Source of the DNA: Paraphysomonas bandaiensis | Lineage: Eukaryota; Chrysophyceae | Direction: 5' to 3' | Assembly (NCBI GenBank): GCA_965644295.1 | Contig: CBFFRP010000433.1 | Span: 248,001-312,000 of the forward strand | Length of the DNA: 64,000 bases | Shown here: positions 21,401-30,700 of the stretch, one piece after another | Position numbering within the stretch: the stretch's first letter is position 1 | How the letters are laid out: each line of letters begins with the position of its first letter | Notes under the pieces: generated by a model | Told to the model about the DNA's origin: nothing | Databases searched by the model: none | What the model saw: the letters and a program-made list of their open reading frames with translations, nothing else | Translations under genes and position numbers: made by a program

Positions 21401-23240
21401 TCACGTAGCGCTCATCACCTCGAGCGGGAGTATTCAGAAATACTTGCACATCAGCCGATATGTCCGGCTTGACATCCGTATCCTCCTTTGTGTGAAACGA
21501 AACTCTCGTAATCTTTGATCTGGCACATATGCTACAGAGACAAGATTTTTTTAATGCAGTCTTCGATAGGTGCTTCCTCTGCAGATTTGAGCCCGTGAAC
21601 AACATCCTTCTATGTGCCTCCGTTAGAGCCCCTTTGTTGAAATGGCCCATTCTCCTATGCAGCAGTTCCAGCTCGTCCTCACCAGTCCTATCGCTAAGAT
21701 TTACTTCACAATTACTCGGTGTAGACACATCTGGAAGCTCCAACAGCTGCTGAGTTGGAACTGCAGTCATTCCATTTTTCATGGGTCCCTCCAGTACCAG
21801 CTCACCGGTATTACAGTCATAAATTTGGATCCCATACCACACCGTGAATCGATAGCCCATTTCGTTCAGCTTACGTCCGGAGCACAGGCATCGATTGATC
21901 TGATCTGAAATTTCTATGTCTCTCCATGCTCCACGGGAACCCACACTTGTGATATGAATCTCTGATCCCTTCTTAGATCCGTTTATCACCTTTGATGTAT
22001 TCATATGAGTGTCAAGCATGGTCACATCATTCATCAAGAACATTGATGATGAACAGCATGTATCTATGTATGTATAGTGTTCAGCAGTACCAATCATACA
22101 ACATGTGTCACTTTTATCATATATATCAACAGCACAGTCATAAAGCATATTCGCTTCGGACTCCGAGTCAGACTCGGTTCCTCCTCTGCGGATATTCTCG
22201 AATGTGAAAACCTTCCCAGATTTCTGGGGTTTCTTGGTCTTTCCAGTCGAATTTCGGGGACATTCGTTCGCGCGATGGTTTTTGGATTTGCATACTCTGC
22301 ATCCTGTATATTCCTTACTGCCCGGTCTTTGTCCCTTCGTTTCCCCCTTTTTCTTCCTACATTGTTCTGTATTATGATTGTGTATTATACCTTTCTTCGA
22401 GCAATAAGTGCACTTCCTCTTTGTAGATACTCTCTCTTTCTTTCGAGGCTTTTCAATATGATTCAGCTCCTCCGTGCTCTTGCGCTTCTTCTCTATGATT
22501 TTCCTCCCATACTTGGTGTCGTCGAACTGTTCGATACGTTTGGATAGCAATTCATATGGTACATCATCGGGCATTAAATACAGGGCATAATTCAAACCGT
22601 CATATTCATCACTGATAATTCCCTCCTTCAGCCTACTAATTTTTGATTCTTCCGTTACCGTTTGGTTATGCGCCTGAAGTTCACGAAGAAGCAGCTCAAA
22701 ACGCAGTACATACTCTTTCGCGGTCTCCCCTGGCTTCATCTCGAATGATCCAAACTGAGCAAGCAGAGCACTAATCTTGTTTTGTGTTCCCCCTTCAAAA
22801 CACGATTTAAGAGTGCTAACCATCTCTCTGGCGCTGAACTTATTAACTCTTCCTTCAGCTGCCTTGAACTCCTTGTGCTTCAGATGAAACTTCTGCAGCG
22901 CCTTCGGAGATCGCTTCACCGCCTCTCTGCAGTATGAGTAGGCAATTGCATTCGCCTTCCAATACTTGTCCACCGCTTCTTTGTAGGACTTGGTCTCAAG
23001 ACTATTCAGGGGTTGAATTCCGAAATCCTCTTCCTCTGGTGGCCTTTCTAGAGCCACCTCACTCTGCTCCTTTCTCATAAGGAACGTCTCAAAGTCTTCG
23101 ATCCATTGTTCAACGTTGCTCTCGTCGAACCATGGAACATCAGCTCTATCCTCCTTCTCTCCTCCGCATTCGCTACCATATTGACTAAAGACCATTTTCA
23201 GATGATTAAGATCGTTGTAAGAGAAGTTTAAGTTAGTCAA
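18477..23240 (-). CDS. copia Gag-Pol polyprotein, 1587 aa
   Basis: One frame with no gag/pol shift. Gag-like region about 35-260; two zinc knuckles at 277-294 (C-x2-C, wider spacing to His and Cys) and 314-327 (C-x2-C-x4-H-x4-C); protease around Asp393 in YIDTCCSSS, where the usual D(S/T)G has Cys for Gly; integrase HHCC zinc segment about 525-575 (HRRMGHFN ... CSICARS) and catalytic triad with HADGAGE about 659 and NAVEERK about 700; RT with YVDD about 1245; RNase H about 1415-1540 (FSDADWAGD, SSMESEY, DSKSA). All polymerase and integrase catalytic residues appear present. The first ATG (23240) is inside the 5' LTR, so translation would cross the primer-binding site, as in Ty1. The next in-frame ATG (MVFSQYGS) is also in the LTR. 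Confidence 0.95.
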   Translation of the reverse strand: MTNLNFSYNDLNHLKMVFSQYGSECGGEKEDRADVPWFDESNVEQWIEDFETFLMRKEQSEVALERPPEEEDFGIQPLNSLETKSYKEAVDKYWKANAIAYSYCREAVKRSPKALQKFHLKHKEFKAAEGRVNKFSAREMVSTLKSCFEGGTQNKISALLAQFGSFEMKPGETAKEYVLRFELLLRELQAHNQTVTEESKISRLKEGIISDEYDGLNYALYLMPDDVPYELLSKRIEQFDDTKYGRKIIEKKRKSTEELNHIEKPRKKERVSTKRKCTYCSKKGIIHNHNTEQCRKKKGETKGQRPGSKEYTGCRVCKSKNHRANECPRNSTGKTKKPQKSGKVFTFENIRRGGTESDSESEANMLYDCAVDIYDKSDTCCMIGTAEHYTYIDTCCSSSMFLMNDVTMLDTHMNTSKVINGSKKGSEIHITSVGSRGAWRDIEISDQINRCLCSGRKLNEMGYRFTVWYGIQIYDCNTGELVLEGPMKNGMTAVPTQQLLELPDVSTPSNCEVNLSDRTGEDELELLHRRMGHFNKGALTEAHRRMLFTGSNLQRKHLSKTALKKSCLCSICARSKITRVSFHTKEDTDVKPDISADVQVFLNTPARGDERYVIKLTHHPSRMFWVKGVNQRTKEEVIQFFREVFEGEIRQYKLRVDHYHADGAGELINQELRSYLRSQGCYKHTWSSTDSPEMNAVEERKFRTASEMALAMLLQSGLPVPFWLDAYHAARYTLIRLPTRTDRGYMSPYEYVTGQPPSLKYFRVWGCKTYILTPKADRRKDWDDKSKIGYLVGYSEDKVGYQVYLPATDKVITCVHILTDESIPSRTEEYYAEIDALRVRTAPRPKTVNDYQHLVKTFHIDDEDGLLYKTTRVVERKGVIVGYRSLVTAGRTHIEQKVPIHIEDVQVMTRNTPGYTGYTGTRDASSTTDGRSTSTIPAPESHQEQLVNHGISQGAPDEDMTQGVLDADAAQGEPDRAVKQGVPEYTDTINSNSTNTLQRVSKRDAEKRKRLRRRLANASVLGEINMIEVMDADVNVMDSEESTENKHVHEPNSFLEAERSPQAEEWRTARRIEKKALLRRGVLKIVRRPSGVKLIRCKYVHKLKRDILGNIQKYKARLVALGNLQEKTEEEPSTFAPVVKGITIRLVIAIAFMFHMHVHQLDVSSAFCYANLDEDVYMYPPPDEELSNGWCFKLIKALYGLRASPRQWNRHIDKFIKSMQFRSCVLDTCLYYRWHQGKLTLLLLYVDDIIIASVDFEFLVFVKNKFCQTFEMRDMGECQSFLNIRITRGEDWFKLDQSQYAEKVIQKFNHVMGNSRKNKEAPLPSNAQELLAAERELTSEQEDWVSKFPYRSIIGAILYLALHTRPDLAYAIGLLSRYSSNPTYASCRLAIHLLKYLRGTTSKGIKFSGSKFDLHVFSDADWAGDILTRRSTTGYIVFLCAGAIAWQSKLQTTVATSSMESEYMAEYAAMQELVWLRGVLRELGLALTKPTPFFMDSKSAKDLSENPVYHKRSKHIQIKYHWVREHVNGRFPTARLIHVSTKDMAADIFTKALSTKLFKLHEETITGEKRSISNEVEKNQKKRFKKG
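23171..23178 (-). other. primer-binding site of the intact copia element
   Basis: TGGTAGCG on the minus strand, immediately after the 5' LTR. It is complementary to the 3' end of initiator methionine tRNA as used by Ty1-type elements. Confidence 0.8.
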
Positions 23241-23499
23241 ACTAGATAGATTACTTTATTATGATTGTATACACAATTGTGTGTGTTGTCATGTAGCACA
23301 TGTCAACAACATGATAAATTATTTCGTTCATGTTAACCACTGCTCAACTTCCGTATCTTGAATCGTCATGATATAATACTTCAGTTTCACAGTTATAGCT
23401 ATATAGCACCTTTTGACTATTGACTACGTATTACTGTTTTTCACATTGTATTTAACGTATTCTACAGTACTATCTTAGAGAACCATACGTATTCCAACA
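23179..23499 (-). repeat. 5' LTR of the intact copia element
   Basis: 321 bp, identical by eye to 17990-18310. Holds the element's promoter and the gag start codon. Confidence 0.95.
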
Positions 23500-23504
23500 T
23501 TGCA
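23500..23504. repeat. target-site duplication, right
   Basis: TTGCA, the partner of 17985-17989. Confidence 0.93.
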
Positions 23505-24861
23505 AGAGAAAAGTTTACACTGAATCTTATTCATTTCACAGTATGTGCAATGACAGCACACAGCACAATAGGTGTTTGATGTATTTAACACCTCCAATAT
23601 GTATTATTGATGGAATTGCACACTTTGCGCAAGTTTCAAGCTTATATTCTTGTTGTAAAATTTAAAAGGGTTGTAAAATAATGTATTGCTTTACAAAGAG
23701 TGACTATATGTTCATCAGTCAGTTCTATATCTTATATCATGTATAGTCACACATCAGTAACTGAATTTAATTCCTTTGTACCTATAATCACCCGTTACAC
23801 CTATGAGTTGACTTTACCTATAGCACACTATTAACTCACTTCAATAGCACAAAAAAATAGCAATGGTCACTACGCATAGCTACATTACTGTGTGTTTTCG
23901 CGACATACTTTCATAGCACTTGAGCCAAGTGGTTCAAACACGACCAACCACGCACACCGTAGAGTTGCATGTGTTGCATAAGCTGAGAAGCTTGAGGCAC
24001 CGTTTCTACCACTTTCACCTATATACCATCCTCCAATTCATCCACCACTACAATCATTAATACATCATTGCGTTCATAATAAAACTGTTCAATTGACTAT
24101 TAAACCCATAGAGATGTTGGAACAAATAATACTCTGGTAGTTGATTATATTCTCCGGTTGATTAGTCAACTTTTAGCTGTATATAACATATTAATGCATC
24201 CATCACAACTTCTTTCATTGAAACACATGGATTACGTAATTGCTGTGATCCTCTCTCTCATAATATCATCCATTAGATCATCTTGTGTGCTTCTTCTTTA
24301 CACTTGTCACTCATCTGTCACTCTCATTATCAACATATTCACTATAAATCATAAGAAGTTTAGTATTCTATTCAAAACGAAGTTGATTTAAGAACTTAAG
24401 TTCAGAGTTTGTTTATCTTAAGGCGGATACATTTGGATGTACTTAGAATGTGGAATACCGCCCGCTCTTTTCATGTATGTAAAAGTACAATTTTTCAAAA
24501 TATAATCTTACAAACCCATTCTAAAAACACCTGTTTGTTTCATAAATGCCAGATATTTAGGTATACAAATATTGAGTGTATTAAGGTATTCTGCAGTATA
24601 CGGGACATGGAATACATTCACACATCACTGTATTTTAGTATTGTGAAACGCTTGAAACCAACTGATATATACATACATATACGTACATACATACACGTAC
24701 ATAGAGCCTCAGGCGTTATGAGTGTATGGAGGTTGCAAGATTATGTCTTGGTAACAATATCATTGCAATTAAACACAACTCTACAATGGCCTGCAATCAT
24801 CTTTAAGTTTTGTAATATTGAAGTATCTCACAAGTGAGCAGACTGCTGTATAATAATAATA
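23505..24861. other. spacer upstream of the ODAD1-like gene
   Basis: About 1.36 kb. Open frames here are AT-rich and lack conserved patterns. Short CATA/TACA repeats occur around 24670-24705. It is the only long 5' flank in the window without a divergent minus-strand gene; the retrotransposon lies there instead. Confidence 0.4.
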
Positions 24862-26574
24862 ATGGCGTCAAAGAAGGAGAGTTCACGTGAAGATTTGCCA
24901 ACTCAACGAGTTCTTCGTCAACGAGAGATTATTGAAAATCTAAGACATAATAATGAAATATTACGACTTGATTTAACAAAAGAATCGAGAGATACGAAAC
25001 GTGCGTCATCTACTGGTGCTTTGAATGACATAGCGAGGTATGATATACTTATAATGAATTTATATACAGACACTGATATTGTGTGGTATTAGGCTTCAGG
25101 AGCAGTCAAACATGTATGTCAGCCGCATCGAACAGGAGCGACGTCATATCGAGGATCTTGATAATGAAATATCAGCTTACCAGGAGAAAATATTGGATCA
25201 AAAAGCTCGAATGGGTGGTATTAATGCTTCTTGGCACAATAATCAAATGATCCAAAAACAAATACGGGTGCTAGAAAATCGTCTCGACAAGTGTCTACTA
25301 AAATTCAACGAGACTCTAGCTCAAAATAAATCTCTTCGTATGAAAATTGATGAGTATCGTCGTGAACGAGTAGTATTTGATGGTATATATAAGAAACTGG
25401 AACGAGAGTTGCACGAGAAAAAGAAGGAAATGGCAGCCATTATAGAAGACAGCAAGCAATCCTTTCAGGCGCGAGACAAGGCTCAGTCAGAGATGATTGC
25501 ACTGCAGCAGCATGCAGAGAAGGAGCGAATGGAGTTCGAAAGCGAGTTTACTGAACTTGGTGATATGATCAAGCAGCAGCAGACGATGTTGGAGCAGTTA
25601 CGTCTAAAGCAGTTGGAAAGTAGTCAAGAAGAACAGTTAACACAAACAGTTGCCCGAGATGAGGGAAAGAATGAAACAACCACAAATATGGGTGGGTGGA
25701 CAAGTGCGAAAGACAAAAGTACTCCACTGTCGCAGGAGAAAATTAATAGCTACGAAGAGGCCCTGAACAAAATTCAGGAGAGCACTGGAATTTACGACAT
25801 CAACGAAATAGTAACCCGCTTTTTGGAGGCGGAGGAACAGAATTTCTCACTTTTCAATTATGTAAATGATATTAACTCAGAAATTGAACGCTTAGAGCAT
25901 TCTATAGCCGACATGCGGAATCAAATCGAGAAATACCGCGGCCAAGGAATGTCAACTGACACGCAACGGAAGAAAGCACTCCGTGACTTGGAAGACAAGC
26001 TCTTGCGGACAGAAAAGAAGGCTGATGAATACGATACTCGGTATCAGCGCGCAGTGCGCACCATATCTCAGCTCAAAAACGGGATTCATAGCATATTTAC
26101 TCGCATTGGTGCGGCCTCTACATCTGTGGAAGAAATGCTCGGTAACCAGGGTGTTACAGAGAGTAACATGATGCAATACTTAGGTATCATTGAGCAGCGT
26201 ACGAGTGAAATTTTGCAAGCTTATGCTGCATCACAAATCGGTCAGCCTAATGAACAGTCGCTTCAGCTACCCTCTGTCATGGCGGTAGAAAGTCCTTCGA
26301 AATTATCAGTAATGGCACCCTCGTATGAGGACATGAGCTCAGGAGAGGACTCTGATAGCGAAGAAGATGAGAGACCGCTCACAAGACAAGAACTAGACAA
26401 AAGGACACTGCGAGAATTTTCTAGAAAAGGTGGGGGTACAACTGGGCCGTCATCTAATCGCGTCGGAAGGTATGAAACTATTATTGTTTCGACGTGATAT
26501 AGTAATGTGTTATTCGATTTAATAGGGCTAGTCACGCAAATGCCCATGATATGCAGGGAAAGGACAACAACTAG
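24862..26574 (+). CDS. outer dynein arm docking complex coiled coil (ODAD1/CCDC63/ODA-DC2-like)
   Basis: Structural axonemal protein that anchors outer dynein arms to doublet microtubules in motile cilia. Exons 24862-25037, 25093-26469 and 26526-26574 (introns 55 and 56 nt) give 533 aa. Almost the whole chain is predicted coiled coil. The diagnostic stretch at about 120-185 reads RVLENRLDKCLLKFNETLAQ, then RRERVVFDGIYKKLERELHE and KKKEMAAIIE, which matches CCDC63/CCDC114 and Chlamydomonas DC2. A later segment IYDINEIVTRFLEAEEQNFSLFNYVNDIN is also family-like, and the C-terminus is acidic and disordered. CCDC63 and CCDC114 cannot be told apart from this. Its presence implies motile cilia with outer arms. 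The last exon codes for only 16 residues. Confidence 0.87.
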
Positions 26575-27726
26575 AAATAATAAATTACTTAACTGAACAA
26601 GGAGTGCTTTCTTCATTATCATCCAAACAGAACTTGTGAGAAGTATATTGTAGTCTTATGAATGTGTACCGTGTGTTAAAAACAGTCCCATTCGTGCTTA
26701 GAAGAGTATTTATAGCGAAACAGTATGTAATGACTATAATTTATTTAATACGTTGATTTCAATTTTTTTTTCGAAACAATATGTTGATACAATCAAGATT
26801 TGACATTATTAAGTGGTAAAGACTTAATAGCGAAACATGATGTGCACACAGATTAAATTAGAAACATATAGTAAAATTGTGATCAATATCGCCAAATTCA
26901 TGTTTTCTCAGCTTCCAATTATTTTCATACGGTCTTATAATATAATATTATGTTGTCTTGAACTGTAATGTAAGTCAGCGTCACAATAACAATGTGGATA
27001 TATTATTTCTAAGCGGTCCAACGATATGCAGCAATACAGTATATTCACAATGTAATATTCCCTGTTTCCGTCAACTAAATCGGACTCGCACCCTTTCGTG
27101 ATGTTCTGAGGGATGAGGACCGGATATATTCTCCGGGATACTAACGTGAGCCGCATATATGCATACATAGTCAGCAGATAATGTGCTGCCCACTCATAGC
27201 CGAATGCTTGTGTGGTACAAGTAAACTAATATTAGTGTCCCTGGTGTAGAGACGTCTTTGGGCCCACCTCAAGGGCATCCGGGATATTGGGCTGCTGAAG
27301 TCAAGCATCCTGACCAGCAGATGTCAGGTATATCAATATTCTGCTTGCTCACTACTCGCTCAATGATAAAGCAAAAGTGGCTGCACGGTGACAATCAAGC
27401 AGCTTTCGTAGCGATAAATAGTAAGCTGTCAGAGTTAAGCACTGACTCTTTAACGCCTATTGCTAATAATAAGACATTCACTATTATATTCCCTGTTCCT
27501 GAAATACATAGTCTATCCGAGTAGAGCAGCAGCTAAAACACTCAAAGGAGTGTAACCAATTTTCTTGTCAGTGATGACAGCAAACAAACAGAACAATAAA
27601 CTATTACTAACATATATTTACGTAGTTTCAAATAAAACCCTAACTCTTATAAACACGAAGCCGCAAAGTACAACTTACCCTAGTCGCTAGACGAATACAT
27701 CCAATAAATCTTACACTTCTTGAACT
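26575..27726. other. convergent spacer ODAD1-like / CC2D2A
   Basis: About 1.15 kb without a gene. The right half holds a copy of a dispersed repeat (about 27250-27490, minus orientation). Confidence 0.5.
27250..27490 (-). repeat. dispersed repeat family, copy A
   Basis: Read on the minus strand it contains GTGAATGTCTTATTATTAGC, AGCAATAGGCGTTA, GTGAGCAAGCAGAAT, TTGATATACCTGACATCTGC and GGGCCCAAAGACGTCT. The same blocks in the same order occur in copy B (36310-36612); the first block is shared with copies C and D. No intact frame. Probably fragments of an old transposable element of unknown class. Confidence 0.7.
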
Positions 27727-30700
27727 TCATTCTTTTTCCAGTGCACCTAAAAACACCCAGAGAGATATAAGTCCATTGAAATGAGGAAATGCTCGTACGG
27801 CTAAAACAAATTGCACTTCAGGGTGCTTGTTCTCATGTATACTGGCCGAGCGTACTTTCTCCACTACTGACTCCACATCTGTGTAAGGTATGTTTATTGG
27901 ATAACCTGTGAGCCGATGTGTACGAAGAACACCCTTGAGTCTATGGGTCGCCCTCTCCTCTATCGCCATCAGGACATTGCTCGGAACGCCGCCAGAGGAA
28001 GACAGTCGGGTGTTACCAAGCGCTCCACTGGAGGATACAGCAGCTACGTTGCGGCCGTCGATAGTTCCGTTGAGCTTCCATTCCTCAAGAGAAGTCAGCA
28101 GATCTGTCATAACTGCACAGGCATCAGGATGGAAAGCTGTGACTGACCGGGGACGCTTCGACCTCCACTTTCGCATAGATGCTTTTATATCGTTTTTGAG
28201 CAGCTTTTCTATCTCTAGACATGGACCAGGGGCAGTAGGAGTATAGGCGATTTCTCTCTGAATAGAGGAGAGACTTGTCACAGGAGGGTGGAATCGGTGT
28301 CCGAAAAGAGGTCGCCAGAGAGATGGGCGTAGAATATCGTAGCACAAGTCCTTCGGCTTAGATGCCTTCTGAATATTAGCCCAAATATTGTAAGGGGTCA
28401 CGAGGCAGTATATTTCAGAGAGTGGGCAATTTACATCAGCTGCGCTGTATACATGTCCAGTACAAGGATTCACCAGAAGATACGCTGACGCAGAAGTAGA
28501 CTCTGCAGCATTAGAAGATGTGCTGGGTTCTCTTCCTGCCCGTCGTATCATAACATACACTGTTTCACCTTCAGGTACTGCGTTTCCAATTACTAAGAAA
28601 AGCTCCTCGTTACGTACAAATTCAAGCGACGGATATCCTGGGTATGGTCGCGACTTTGGGTCGTCACCTTTTCCTTTCCTTCCCGCAGTATCGACATTAC
28701 CGGAGTAATTGGCAGTGGAGAGGTAGTAAAGGAAGTTATATAGGGCTGTCGCATGCTCTTCTTCATCTCCACCCATAATCTCAAACATTTGGGATGTTGT
28801 GCACCACAAGTCGAATTCTCCTACGAATGCCTGAGAGTCTGGTATAAATGGGATTAAAGATACAATGTGAATGCATCCGCGACGGGTTGTGACGCCAGGA
28901 GGAGGGCGTAGTGGCTTTAGGTACCGGCATATCAGCACCGACAAACCATCACTATTGGATCCATATATGGTGTATTTACGATTCTTGGTATGGGAACCGA
29001 TTTCCTTGAGAGAGTTGAGCCAAAACTGAGTGTACGCCACCATAGGACGGTCGGGAGGATATACCGTGGCAGCAGATATATCACAGTCCGTATAGGGTGA
29101 GGAGGTTAGAAGCGGGTCCAGAGTTGTCATGATTGTAATGTAAGTTGCATTAAAAGGACCACAGCAGAACCAATCTAGCTCTTTCATGGTGGCGGGGTCC
29201 AGTTGGTCTGTGTCAGTATTCTCCTTTCGGCGGAAGGGACGAGCGACACCAAACCCTAGCATGCTGAGAATCCCGCCGCTTTCCTGGGGCTCCTCTTGTA
29301 CGGTGGAAGGTTCGTGGCGGGATGTGGTATACCCATAATTAAAAGGTGGAGTATTTAGTCGGAACGTTCCTTCAATGCGTTTCTCTGAGAGTATGGTAGA
29401 AAACGGTATAGAGAAACTCCCTACAAAACCAGTTAATATAGCATTTATACATATCGGCACTGCAGTGTTTATACCAAGGTAGCGTTTCTCTTCTCGTATT
29501 GTGGACTCCCCCTCGAGAAAGCCCCCCCGTGCAGCGTCATCATTCTCCACCTCGTCGAATAAAGTAAAGTACACTTCATCTTCCACTTGTTCCAAATTAG
29601 CGTGGTTGAATTCTCCGTGAGGTGGATGGAAGGGAAGCGCTAAAGTCTGCTTCCACATCGGACATGGTCCATCAACAGTTGAAGTTCTAGCAGTACGACT
29701 CTGAAATGACACTTCTACAAAAGTTCTAACACGCTTACGCTCTCGCAAAAAGTGGGAATCTGAGTCAGCATGCAATAGACTAGTTGCAGCCCCGGGGTCA
29801 TCATCATCAAACTCGCTCGCTGCGCGTCCCCCAAAAGTTCGTCTGCTAGTTCTATTGCGGCCACTCTCAACCTCTTGTGTCGAAGAAGCACGTAGCGGGA
29901 CATTGCGAGCACTAACAACCTGAACAAGGAGCTCACAGTGGCGCGGGAGTGCCTCCGGAACTCGCTCCACTGCCCTTGGTTTCAGTGCCCTAGAATAGTG
30001 TAATATAAATAAAATACGATTGCAAAAGTAAGTACCTACCTCTTCCTTTCTGGTATACTGAACACCTTAAAAAATTCGAGGACAGACCATTCATTTAGCG
30101 GTGCAAGGACTTCATGTACGACGGAGGAAGTAACAACCTATGTTTTGCTTCAAACAAATGAAAGCACTATAAGATGGCATTTACCTTTTTCTTTCGAGCG
30201 CGTCGCGAAAGCACAATTTGTGAGTCACGCACTCTACAGGATATAGATATCAGAGGCCATAAACATTACATCCCAGTGTAACACGCACCTATTTAGAAAA
30301 GTAGTTGCCTTCATTGTTGCCCTGCCCTCCGCTTCTCCTTCTGTCTCAGTACCTGACTCAGGCTCCGCCAACTGAAGGTAATGTGGCATATTGGGATCCA
30401 GACCCTTTCTGATCTCCTTGGCCAACATCGTTCGGAATAACTCCGACTGCTTGATGGCCTCCTCAGATAATGGGATTCCCTCAGTAAAAAGGTAAGGTTT
30501 TATTTCGCGCAGCTGTAAAAGCTTATGCCGATTCGATAGCTGCAGATGGAGAAACTGGCCATAACTGACTCCATTCTCTCCATGAAGTGAAGAAAAGAAC
30601 TCTCCACCAAGTTGAAATATGTCTCGCTTCTTCAACCGGCCGCTAAGTATACCTCTGATTTGGTGTTGAACCACGGTATCATTTCTTGGGTCATTGACAT

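Larger units (their letters stand above)
17990..23499 (-). mobile_element. intact Ty1/copia LTR retrotransposon
   Basis: Complete 5,510-bp element, transcribed from 23499 toward 17990. Two 321-bp LTRs read by eye as identical, and they start TGTTGGAATA as in yeast Ty1. A 5-bp duplication TTGCA flanks it. The primer-binding site TGGTAGCG follows the 5' LTR directly, and a purine tract GAGGAGGAG precedes the 3' LTR. One uninterrupted gag-pol frame carries all enzymatic domains in copia order (protease, integrase, reverse transcriptase, RNase H). Identical LTRs and an unbroken frame mean a very recent insertion, and the copy may be active. It lies between two plus-strand genes. Confidence 0.97.

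Noticed and set aside
24409-24837. 142-codon plus-strand frame before the ODAD1-like gene
   Set aside because: AT-rich, Ile/His/Tyr-biased composition with no motif and no splice-consistent partner; it looks random.
27258-27524. 88-codon plus-strand frame
   Set aside because: It runs antisense through dispersed-repeat copy A; the shared coding-like blocks are on the other strand.
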